Shown in pieces: positions 20,345-30,331 of a stretch of DNA of 64,000 nt. How positions within the stretch are numbered: the first letter of the stretch is position 1; each line of letters starts with the position of its first letter. This stretch comes from Poronia punctata (lineage: Eukaryota > Ascomycota > Sordariomycetes > Xylariales > Xylariaceae): positions 39,164-103,163 of the forward strand of contig MU401595.1 of assembly GCA_022579005.1 (NCBI GenBank), written 5' to 3'. Both the position numbers and the translations under genes were made by a program. The notes under the pieces were generated by a model. The model worked only from the letters and a program-made list of their open reading frames with translations. It was not told the DNA's origin and ran no database searches.

Positions 20345-20719
20345 GCATACACCACCCACCTTGACCAAAGGCTACACCAACCTTGCTGCGCGCCGGCTGC
20401 CAACGCTACCAGAGTGACATTCAATTGTAAGGTCTTTATGTGATATGTAAAGTCACTCTGTAGCGTTGGCAGCCGGTGCGCAGCAAGGTTAACCTGGCCC
20501 TTTGTCTGGGCTACACCAAGGACCACCCCAAGGACCACCCCAAGGACCACCCCAAGGACCACCCTGACCTTGCTGCGCGCCGGCCGCCAACGCTACGGAG
20601 TGACCTTCAATTGTAAGGCCTTTATGTGATATGTGAAGTCACTCTCCGGCCTTGGCGGCCGGCACGCAGCAAGGTCAGGGTGGTCCTTGGGTATAGCCCT
20701 TGGTCAAGGTGGTGTATGC
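20345..20719. mobile_element. Nested inverted-repeat (MITE-like) element, 375 bp
   Basis: The ends form an imperfect inverted repeat (left GCATACACCACC..CCTTGACCAA, right its complement ending GGTGGTGTATGC), about 30 bp. Inside lie two related hairpins. Hairpin 1 (20379-20490) has arms of about 39 bp with one mismatch and one indel. Hairpin 2 (20552-20690) has arms of about 50 bp with a few changes. The two loops are homologous to each other (both contain TTCAATTGTAAGG and CTTTATGTGATATGT). Four perfect 12-bp direct repeats separate the hairpins. There is no coding capacity. This looks like a non-autonomous DNA element with a duplicated internal hairpin; I do not see a clear target-site duplication, so element class is open. 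Confidence 0.7.
20517..20564. repeat. Four perfect copies of CAAGGACCACCC
   Basis: A 12-bp unit repeated four times without change, between the two hairpins of the nested element. The last copy is also part of the left arm of hairpin 2, whose right arm carries only one complementary copy (20677-20690). The tandem expansion therefore came after, or independently of, hairpin formation. Confidence 0.95.
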
Positions 20720-20729
20720 TAATTGACCA

Positions 20730-20756
20730 CAACCAACCAACCAACCAACCAACCAG
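20730..20756. repeat. (CCAA)n tetranucleotide run
   Basis: About six tandem CCAA/AACC units immediately right of the nested inverted-repeat element. A simple-sequence repeat with no coding role. Confidence 0.9.
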
Positions 20757-20929
20757 GCAAGTGGCTTACCTAACCTTACACTTATGTTTCCTATATCTGA
20801 AGCTAATTGCGAAGGCTACCCTGCGAATTTTGTGGCTAGGATCAAATTGGCTGCGAAGGGCTGGCTACGATCGAATGGCTTCTGCAATGGCTGCAAAAGC
20901 CATAAGGTATAAGGGCTGCAAAGCGGAAT

Positions 20930-21033
20930 AGGTCCATAGGTCCATAGGTCCATAGGTTCATAGGTTCATAGGTTCATAGGTTCATAGGTTCATAGGTTCA
21001 TAGGTTCATAGGTTCATAGGTTCATAGGTTCAT
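20930..21033. repeat. Octamer tandem array: 3 x AGGTCCAT then 10 x AGGTTCAT
   Basis: Thirteen head-to-tail 8-bp units with no spacer. The first three carry C at position 5 and the remaining ten carry T, followed by degenerate AGGTCAAT units to about 21052. The ordered variant blocks suggest local expansion from one edge. Flanks contain a dispersed short word GGCTGC(A/G)AAGGGCTGG (about 20849 and 21081). Confidence 0.95.
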
Positions 21034-21458
21034 AGGTCAATAAATAGGTCAATTAGAAAAAAAAGAAGCATTATTATAGTGGCTGCAAAGGGCTGGTTCT
21101 AGCGGTCTGGCAGGGTAAATTCCACAACGGTTGTGAATTTCACTGATACTGGAAAGTCTACAAGCGTTGTGGATTCCACAAGCGTTGTGGCCGCCTTGGA
21201 ATTCCCGCAGCAGTAAGTACCCGTACCTACCTGATAGGTACCTCCTTGGCGTAAAGCTCCCCCTACTTGAAAGTTTAACAAAACACAGGACTGCCTACTA
21301 GCCTGGTAACCTAGCTGTCCTCTCTCGTGTCGGACAAGTGTCTCATATGTGCCTGTGCGCATAGACTAGCCTAGGCGTTACCCTTTCACATAGAAAAGAA
21401 AGGAGGAAGTGCAGTTCCAGCGTTATTTGTCAATCCGTTCAAATCGTTCCTAGCGACC
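21034..21458. other. Right flank of repeat island and CDC43 promoter
   Basis: Contains three small palindromes with the core CACAACGGTTGTG or CACAAGCGTTGTGG type at 21121-21135, 21157-21172 and 21175-21190, matching the three on the left side of the island. To the right is the CDC43 upstream region. No gene is seen. Confidence 0.5.
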
Positions 21459-22831
21459 ATGACAACCACCGATCCCCCGCTCAACACGGCCCTCCACATC
21501 CGATATTGGCAGCGCTGCTTCCGCTCAGGTCTATCTCACCATTACACGAGCAATGACAGCACGCGCCTCACCCTCGGCTTCTTCATCCTCTCCGCCCTCG
21601 ATCTCCTATCCGCCGCGTCGCCGACACCACTGATCCCCACCGAAGATCGCGACAAGTTACGCGCTTGGATATTGAAACTTCGACATCCCTTCGGCGGCTT
21701 TTGCGGTTCGCCAACCCATGTCCTACCCGAGCATTGGACGGTCAAGTTCGACTTCGAAGCCGAGGAAGATGTGGCCAGGGATCCCGCAAACGCCAACTTG
21801 GCAGCGACTGGCTTTGCTCTGCTTTTACTAGGAATCCTCGGCGAGGGCGACGGCTCCGATGCGTTTCGCGGCGTCGATAGGGCGCGGACATTGAAGTGGC
21901 TAAAGAAGCTACAGAGGGAAGACGGGAGCTTTGGAGAGGTCATGACGGACGATGGCCGTATAGCTGGTGGGAGAGACATGAGGTACTGCTATATTGCCGC
22001 CATTATTCGATGGGCTTTAGGAGGTGGGGAGGGCGAGGGCGAGGGCGAGGGCGAGGGCGCTAGGTCTCTAGACTTCGACGTCGAGGCCCTCGCAGGGCAT
22101 ATTCGCCGCGGACAGACCTTTGACGGGGGTATGGCTGAGAGTTCCATGCACGAGAGTCATAGTATGCGACGTCCCGACCGATATGTCAGACAACCAAGCT
22201 GATCGATCCTCTCTTCCGTTGGTTGAAAATTTTAGGTGGTTACGCATACTGTGCTGTCGCAGCATTGGCTCTTCTCGACGCTGCTAACCCGGATTCTGCC
22301 GCTGCGTCGGACCACTATATTCAAACCGGCATTCCGTCGATCCCTTCGTTGATACATTTCCTCGCCAATCGTCAGCACGCGTATCTAAACGAGGGTGACG
22401 ATGACGATAACAACACCGGCGCCGGCGCCAACCATCCGCTTCCCGACCTCTCCTCCCTCGCCGTGTCTGATGATGACGATGCACCTGTCGTAGCCGGTTT
22501 CAACGGTCGCCTGAATAAGCTCCCTGACACGTGTTACGCATGGTGGAATTGCGGTGCCCTCTCCCTTCTCGGGGAAGGTGGGCTCATCGACAGGTCCTCG
22601 GCGCGGCGATTTATCCTGCAAAAGACACAACATCTGGTAGGCGGGTTCGCAAAGTATCCAGGTGACCCGCCAGATATCTACCACGCCTACATGGGTCTCG
22701 CCGCACTTGCCACGATGGCCGGCCCCGATGGCGAGCCTGGTCTAGCCAAGTTCGACTCGCGCCTCTGTATCGGCGCTGCTGCCGCTTCTAGGATGGAGAA
22801 GGCGAGGGAATCATTATTGAATCGCTGCTGA
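21459..22831 (+). CDS. CDC43: Protein geranylgeranyltransferase type I beta subunit
   Basis: Exon 1 is 21459-22161 and exon 2 is 22236-22831, giving 432 aa. The protein has the alpha-alpha barrel repeats of prenyltransferase beta subunits: HIRYWQRCF at the N-terminus, HPFGGFCGSP, LKKLQREDGSFGEV, GQTFDGG followed across the splice by HSGGYAYCAVAALALL, then NGRLNKLPDTCYAWW and GGFAKYPGDPPDIYHAYMGLAAL. The predicted zinc ligands are Asp332 and Cys334 (in LPDTCYAW) and His384 (in IYHAYMG), as in GGTase-I rather than farnesyltransferase. With the shared alpha subunit it would attach geranylgeranyl to CaaL proteins such as Rho1 and Cdc42. A slippage-prone Gly-Glu run (GEGEGEGEGEG, 22027-22060) and an acidic/Ala-rich insert interrupt otherwise conserved repeats. 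Confidence 0.9.
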
Positions 22832-23460
22832 GAAACTAACTCGGACAAGGACTCCGATTCAGACTAATCAGATACGCGTAGAAAGAAACTACGAATGTGA
22901 CGAGCGAATTTCCTTTTCAGACGAAATCGAAAATAATAACAAAAAACAGGACAACCGCCTTGGCAATATGAATGGTTCGAGTTCCATATATGTAGTATAT
23001 AAAGCATATATCGACCAGGGGCACAAAGTTAAGAACATTCGCAGACGAGATGGGTAGCGGATATGGACTGCGTGATTTGCGCAGTCTTGCACATATTCCT
23101 AGGTTAGATTAGTTGGAACCACTAGACTAGGTGCTCCTTCTTTTCAGACACTCGTATAGGTGTAGAAATGGAAGAAGACGAAGAAAAAAGCAAATAAAAA
23201 GTCATGAAACCGACTCGAAATTATACCTTTATACGTGACATGGTGATGCTGATGTGGTTTTGTTGACCATCATTTGGAACTACTGGGTTAGGTACTTGTG
23301 GTAGGGGACGAAACCACCAAAGTATGAATGATTAGGTACTTTACTCATACGTAATCACTTTCGTTTCGTTATCGAATATCAAGAACGTTATACTACCATG
23401 TAATTTAAATTATATTCCACATGACAAAAAAAAAAAAAAAAAAACCTCATCTTATCTAAC
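22832..23460. other. Convergent intergenic region, no gene seen
   Basis: Lies between the 3' ends of CDC43 and TRS130. A poly(A) run of about 19 bases near 23425-23443 lies just beyond the TRS130 stop. Only short non-coding frames are seen. Confidence 0.55.
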
Positions 23461-23639
23461 CTAAGCAACCAATACCCGACCCTCGACTTCTCTCCTCTTG
23501 ACGTCCAACACAAGAGGTCCCCCCCCAGCGCCGGCAGTAGTGGTATCAAGACTAACCGTGACCTGCGTAATATCGGGAATGACGCGGACAGACTCGCCGA
23601 TATTCTTCAAGTCCGTCTCGTAATTGACGATATCGGTTC

Positions 23640-23679
<40 letters not shown>

Positions 23680-26600
23680 ATTATTATTATTACCGACGTC
23701 GGAACGGACTTCGCGGATCTCGACGGTAGGATACGGGAGCCAGCCCTCGCGCAACGGGATAAGTAGGATGGGGATCTCGGCCTCGGTATCGAGGGAGCTG
23801 CTTAGGGAGCGCTCGGTATCCTCTTCGTTGGTAGTGGGTGCGGGGATGACAAAGTGACCTTTGCGTCGGCCGCCGAGAAGCCATGTATCCTGGGGTGCCA
23901 GGACCTCGTAACTGAATTCGAGATCTCGCTGTGCGGATGAAGGCGTTATGGTGTCCCAGATGCGTGTCCATTTCAAGTGTAAGGTGGCTGGGAGAAGTTG
24001 ATGGATGGCAACGGTGGGAGTGATGGGTTTAGGGCAAGGGGCACCCGGCAATGGTAGGAGCTGGATGTCGGCCGTGTGGATTATCGTGACTGAAGGGACA
24101 TCGACTGGGATGAGGATGGATGACGCCTCATCCGGCTCGCATGTCTCAAGAGGTAGAGTGGGATTTGCTGCCTGCCATTTTTGGAGCAACGAAGCTAATG
24201 AATGAGCTATATCGACATCGGCTTCATCTCTGCCTAGACCGTGGAAGACCTTTTCATATTCAACACGTGTCAGGAATGAGGTAGGAATGGACCCCAGAAG
24301 TGCAGCATGCTCCAGCTCGAGCCCGGTCAGGGCATTCCGTACCAATGGTATCAGGGAAGACACCACTAGTCGGGATAATGGCCGTAGAGGCGTATCAGAG
24401 AGGGCCTCTAGAAGTGACTTTTCGAACAGAGCCTCCATCTCGTCATAGAGAACAGTATAGTGCAGCTTAAGATACATCGTCTTGGACACCTTCAACCCGT
24501 TCTTGACGCCTGGTTTCCTGTTGATCTTGTATAAAAGACTGGCCGGCTGCTTGGGGAATATCATGACGTGGCCGCCGGGTGGGATACCAAAGGTAGAATC
24601 AAACATGTCAGACCCCAGCAGCTCACTATTAAACAACCGCAGCGGGCTGGCGGTCGCAGTCGAGACGGTGAATCGGGAGAACAGAGCTTTGTGCTTGAAG
24701 ACGTCCTGCACATTGACTCCTAGCGCCAGACTAGTCGGGACGGTCGGCGTCTTTGAGAAGGTGTAGCTCCCTTGCTCCGTCTCGTAAGATACTTCTATTC
24801 GAAGAGAGACGGCGGGCGATTCTTGTTCTAGCGTATAGGGGAACCGAATTCTTAGGCTCGTTTCGGATGGTAAGGAGCCCAAGTAGAAAACACTACCTTC
24901 AGCTGGCTTAGAAAAGTGTACAGAGGAATGCAGGCACTTTGCCTGGCTAGTGAGTAGCCTCAACCCTCCCGTCGCAGCTTTGACGCGAATCTCGGCGCTT
25001 TGAAGGGTATTCCATCCGGTACATAACTCAACATCAACAGTGTTGTTGCGGTCGAGTTGGATATGCTTCGGTGCATGAAGGCGTACATCGAGCATATCGA
25101 CTGCCCGGTAGACAAACACCTTGGAGGACTTGAGAGGGTGTTCAGGTCTCTCTGAAGGATGGGCCAGAGTGCTTTCAAAGAACAAGCACAACTTGCCCGC
25201 TCGCAGATCGACCTTATCGATCTCGTAGGATCCCGGTATCACCATCTATATAATCGCGGGGTCAGCAGTGATCGACTCTATAAACATGCATTATCCCGAC
25301 TTACGTTACTCTTCAGCGCGAGCCTGTTCTTGCCGGGTTTGAGCATGACAGGCGTCTCCAAATTCAGCCATATTTCTTTCCGAGGCTTGGACGCCGTTGC
25401 AATGCGCACGCTGGCTGTGTCAACAGACAAATCGTCCACTAACAAGCTGTTGACTTTCACATAAACCGTCAGACCGTCCCGACCTCGGTCATGCTCAGGA
25501 ACACCGTCAACTTCGATAGAAGATATGAAATTTGCCAAGGGGATTCGCGTGTCGGTGGAGAGTTCGTTCGTTACCCGGAGAAGGTCATCAAGAAACCCCT
25601 TTATAGCCTCGGCTTCGACGTATTCTCCTCCCAACGCTTGGAAAGATGACCTTGCTTGTCGTCGGTCATTCTCGGCAATGGCAGCCTTGGACAGTAACTT
25701 CAGCACAACCTTGACATACTCCTCTTTGCGCCCAAGTTCTTGGAGACATTTCGAGTACATGACCAACATTGACAACTCCAGGAGGCTCCATCCGCTCTCG
25801 CCGAAAAAAGGGGTTGTCCTCCAAAAATAAGACGAGGCGGAAGAGTAATCGGCGAGATGGTATTTGAGCACCGCAAGGTCGGCCATGGTACTTTGTATAG
25901 AATGAGTGTGGCCCGCAACCGTGTAATGCCGCAGAGCCTTGTCGGTGAGTATCTCGTACAAACGGTAGAAATCATCACTGTTATCCAGCGCAGTCTTCAA
26001 CAGCTTGCTGTCTATGCCCGCCATGGACACTGCCGAGCCCTCAGGCTTCTCTGCCGGGGCTGGGCTCTCGTCCCCAGTCTCGTCCCCAAGGTCGATATCC
26101 ACCATGTTAACCATGGTAGACTCATTGACGATGGGAACTCCGGCCCATCCGTTGTTCCATCCACGCTTTTTGCCTGATTCTTCCAAAAGGTTCCTCGAAA
26201 AGGTGTAGAGTTCTGCTCTTTTGGCCGCAAGCTCTTCCAACCCGACTTTGAGGAACGTAGTATTTCCACGGTCTGGTGTGTTAGGACCACCGGGGAACAC
26301 GTTGGGACTTTGGAGCGGACGTGGCACGCCAGCACCCCCTATCCTTATACTCAAGGACGAAGTTCTCGCCGGATGCATCATAGTCTTCGGCTCTGGGATT
26401 GCCGCCTTTGGTTCATGACCGTCGGGCGGCCCAATGGTAGAAGGCGGTATGGGCAACGCCTTGGTTGAAGTCTGGGCCAGGATCTGCTGGGCCGTGGAAA
26501 AAGCAAATGACGCGACAAGATTATCGACTATCTCGCTGGTGACGGGCTCAACGCCCAGACGAGGTTCCGCACCCGAGCTTCCATCGTCTATGGCCATCTC

Positions 26601-28272
26601 GGACAGAGCGCTCAGCAGATCCCTACGCATGACTTGACAGGCCGAGGGGATGAACTCGAGTGTTCTACGGCATATTTCAGCAAGCATCGGCAGCTCTTCC
26701 TGTTCGTTTTCTTTGTGTACCGGCGGAGGCGCTCTGGGTGCTACGCCGTGCAAGACCGATTCTTGCTGCTCCTTCAGTTTCGCAAGTAACTCTTCTCTCG
26801 TAGACCAAGCGTTCCCCAACCGTAAGAGCAGAGCGATCTGTCTCGCAAATATATAGCAGCGAAAGTCGAATTCAGACACATTATTCGCCACGATAAGGTC
26901 GCGGTACGGCTTCTTATTAGTGCTGATGGGTATCTCATCATATGACTCTTGAGCCTGGGTGCCGACGGACTGCGATGTCTGTAAATCTACAAGCTCGTCG
27001 TCGTCGTCATCATCCTCGTCTCCATCCTCGTAACTCATTTCCAAAATTGCCGCCTTGGCTTTAAGCGCGAGCCTTTTCAACTCTTCGGTGTATGTGGGTA
27101 GAGCGTTGGCGGCCGACCCGGACCTACCCAGGCTCTGGTCTTTGATGATCGTGTCTAGCCCAACACTGAGCTCGTCGTAACCCACAAGCGCATCCTCGAC
27201 CAAGCCGACGCTTTCAAAGCCCTGGGCAAGCCCCTCCTTTAATATGAAAAAGGTACAGAAGTTCCAGCCCGGTAAGCTCCTCTGCGCATCCTTTTCTTTG
27301 ATGTCCTCCTCATACTGCGTCACGCGCATGTCGAAACTAGACAGGATCAGGCTGCGGAACTTGGCTATAAGATCCGTCCAGGCATTTTCCGTCTCTTGCT
27401 CCGTCTCTACATAACCGCTAGGCACAGCCGGCACCACCCGCGGTAGTAAGTCGTAAGGGACGTCATTCACCCCTATTCGGATCTGCGACACACGGTCCAC
27501 GCCGCTCTTGCTAGAGCTGTTGAAGTCTGATCGAAGCTTCTCCAATAGCGTGCTCGAACCCGGACGCCAACGAGACGCAGCCGAGGTCTTCTCAACCCCT
27601 GAGCTGATATCTGATTTGCGCGGTTGAGTGGCCGCCACAGTATTCGGGATTACGACGTGGACTACGAGCCATTCGAAGGCATCGTGGTTTTCGGCGGCAT
27701 TAACCTTCTTCGACGTTGATGGAGGGGTATTGTTCTTGATCCAATCGCGGATTTCCTGCCGAACATGGCTCTTGTATGAATCGTTATCGTCGCATCGCAC
27801 CAAAAAGACCTTTAGGTATGGGGTCCGCCTCAAACCAGGAATCTGATGCCGTCGTGCCGGCGCACTGTTCCGTTTGGAGGACTGGTCGACGGCCTCGGTT
27901 GGCTGCACCGCTGTTGCCGCCCCCGCCCCGGCCCCGGCCCCGGCCCCGATTTGAGTTTGGAAACCATCGTTATCTGCCCGCGGCTGGGACGAGGGCGGCG
28001 AGGATACGGGAAGCGGTGCGGGATTCTGATCGTCGGCTGAGACTAATTCGACGTGAAGGGTTTCGATGGAACGCAACGGGCCAGCGTGGGACTGCCAATG
28101 GAGATTGCGCAAAGGCAACCGTGGCACCAGACCCGGCGCTAGAAGCTTGTAGACGTCGTGGGGATCGAAATACTCGACTATTTAATGTTAGGGAGAGAAG
28201 CTGCAGCGCGCGCTCGCCCAGGAGAGGCGATACGATACCTGTGACTTTAGAAGACGAGAATGGCTGTTCCAT
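23461..28272 (-). CDS. TRS130: TRAPP II complex subunit Trs130 (TRAPPC10-like)
   Basis: Three exons: 28272-28239 (11 codons plus 1 nt), 28177-25305 and 25245-23461, giving 1552 aa. The opening MEQPFSSSKVT/VEYFDPHDVYKLLAPGLVPRLPLRNLHWQ spans the first intron and matches fungal Trs130/TMEM1 proteins, whose N-terminus interacts with the TRAPP core. An alpha-solenoid-like middle part follows (for example FYRLYEILTDKALRHYTVAGHTHSIQSTMADLAVLKY). The C-terminal part (from about residue 900) is beta-rich. TRAPP II acts at the late Golgi as a GEF for Ypt31/32-type Rabs. Low-complexity inserts include an (Ala-Gly)n stretch near the N-terminus and a 16-Asn run encoded by GTT/TTG repeats at 23638-23691. 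The gene is divergent from MRI1, with start codons about 0.6 kb apart. Confidence 0.88.
23638..23691. repeat. GTT/ATT trinucleotide run encoding poly-Asn in TRS130
   Basis: About 12-13 GTT units followed by ATT units on the plus strand, i.e. AAC/AAT codons on the coding strand, giving about 16 Asn near the C-terminus of Trs130. A perfect in-frame trinucleotide repeat. Confidence 0.95.
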
Positions 28273-28881
28273 GGTGAACAGCTAAAGGAACAGGTCATGA
28301 CCTCATGGCTGGTTTAGAGGACAATATTGCTAGACTGCTGTCGCCTATAAAGCCAGCTAGCTGATGTTTATAGACCCCCCGAGAGTATGTCAACGTAGAT
28401 GGTTGCTTTGCTTTGCTATGCATATGATAAATTCCAGGGGTCAGAGTTGGAGTTGATGTCAGGCAGTTCAGGGTAGGCGTTGCTGGAAACAACGACCACA
28501 GCTTGATCGGTACTTACTTAATTATCTCGCCGGTACAAAGCTAATGTGGGGCCTTTTTTCTTCCTTTTGGTTCCTGGCGCTGGTCTGCCGGTCTAAACCA
28601 TTCCGAGTAAGAACACCAAGTTTTAGTTTGCCTCCGAGGAAGCCCCCCCCCCCTCCTTGAAACCTTGAAAGCACCTAATGGCGGGGCCGGATAGGTCCGC
28701 ATATCAAGGAGCCGCAGATTTTAAGAGGCAAAAAAATATAGATTGGCAACATTTGAATTCGTACAATTTTAGAAATCTTCTGGCCTCTTGCTTGTAGTTT
28801 TTTCTCTTCTACCTTGAGGTAGCGATCGTGATCCGCTATCATACGGCCTTTTCAATCCGCGCCAAATAAACTTTTACAAAA
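28273..28881. promoter_or_regulatory. Divergent promoter region between TRS130 and MRI1
   Basis: A 609-bp spacer separates the two outward-facing start codons, so both promoters must lie here. A C run (28644-28653) is present, and a CT-rich stretch (TTTTTTCTCTTCTACC) lies about 75 nt upstream of the MRI1 ATG, as is common in filamentous fungal promoters. I see no specific operator. Confidence 0.5.
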
Positions 28882-30227
28882 ATGTCTGGTCTTCAGGCCA
28901 TCAGATACACGAGGGGCAAGTTAGAGGTGCTGGATCAGCTCCGACTTCCCCACGAGCACCATTATGATGAGGTATCCACAAGCGAAGAGGCCTTTGATTG
29001 CATTAGGTCGATGAGAGTGAGAGGTAAGGGAGCGGCGTTATTTTGTCCGAATGTCCATGTATTTTATAAAACCATAAACTTACTCACTGCTCGTCTTATA
29101 TAACTACTACAGGTGCACCAGCAATAGCCATCGTGGCGGCACTCGCTCATGCCGTTGAATTGTATAATGGGGGTTGCAGTAAGCATACCTAACAACACCC
29201 AGCTCGCTTCAAGGTTCTATTTCTTATTTACTAAGATGGGCACTGTCTAGAAGCATCCACACCAGAGGAAATAATATCTTATATTGATTCCCGTCTTGAT
29301 TATCTGAAACAATCACGTCCGACAGCCGTGGATCTAACCAATGCAATCACTCATCTCAAATCCGTCGTGCGCGCTCAGGACGTCGCGGCACTAGACCAGG
29401 CCGCAGCCAAACCGGCCATCGTCGAGGCCTTCATAGCCGCCGCGGAGGAGATTTTCAGAAAAGACACCGAGACGAATCTCCTGATGGGCGAATATGGAAG
29501 CAAGTGGCTTCTCGAAAACGCGCCCACCAAATCCGCCAGTGGTCAAGTATCGGTGCTCACCCACTGCAACACCGGCTCGCTCGCCACGTCAGGCCACGGA
29601 ACCGCGCTAGGAATCGTGCGCACCCTGCATAACGCGGGCCATCTACACCACGCCTTCTGCACCGAGACGCGCCCGTATAACCAGGGCAGTCGGCTGACGG
29701 CATTCGAGCTCGTGTACGAGCACATCCCGTCGACGTTGATCACGGACTCCATGGCCGGCGCCTTGTTCGCCACCAAGAAGTCGACGGAGAACATCGCGGC
29801 CGTCATCGTAGGCGCCGACCGCGTCGTGCGCAACGGAGACACAGCCAACAAGATCGGTACTTACGCGCTCGCCGTCTTGGCCAGATACCACGGCGTGAAG
29901 TTCATGGTGGCGGCGCCGACGACGAGCATCGACTTGCACACTACGACCGGGGCCGGTGTCAAGATCGAGGAGCGCAAGCCCGAGGAGCTCACCCAGATTA
30001 CCGGGGCCGTCGTCGGTGCGGATGGAAAGGTCGACATAACCAAAACAGCTAGAGTCGCGACGGCACATCAGGAGATCGGTGTCTGGAACCCGGCTTTCGA
30101 CGTCACGCCCGCGGAGCTCATAGATGCAATCGTCACAGAAAAGGGCGTCGTTGTCAAGAATGAGAGTGGAAATTTCGATTTCCGAACAATCATGCCAGAG
30201 AGGTGGGCGTCTGTTGTCGGGCAGTGA
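28882..30227 (+). CDS. MRI1: Methylthioribose-1-phosphate isomerase
   Basis: Exons 28882-29023, 29113-29178 and 29251-30227 give 394 aa, the usual size. The start MSGLQAIRYTRGKLEVLDQLRLPHE and the phrase RSMRVRG/APAIAIVAALAHAVEL (joined across intron 1) are diagnostic of the eIF2B-like MtnA/Mri1 isomerases. Exon 3 carries LTHCNTGSLATSGHGTALG with the catalytic Cys178 and IVGADRVVRNGDTANKIGTY with the catalytic Asp259. The enzyme converts 5-methylthioribose-1-phosphate to 5-methylthioribulose-1-phosphate in methionine salvage, in cytosol and nucleus. Both introns are short (89 and 72 nt). Confidence 0.95.
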
Positions 30228-30331
30228 GCGTCTTATTCGCCGGTCTAGCAGGAAGACGGTACGGTATTCAGATACCTACAAGCCGTAACACTAGCTGAGC
30301 AACTCCAAAAATATTACCAATATCCGGCGCA

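Noticed and set aside
20326..20562. Minus-strand frame with a VLGV repeat
   Set aside because: It is a translation of the 12-bp tandem repeat and hairpin arms, with no protein-like composition.
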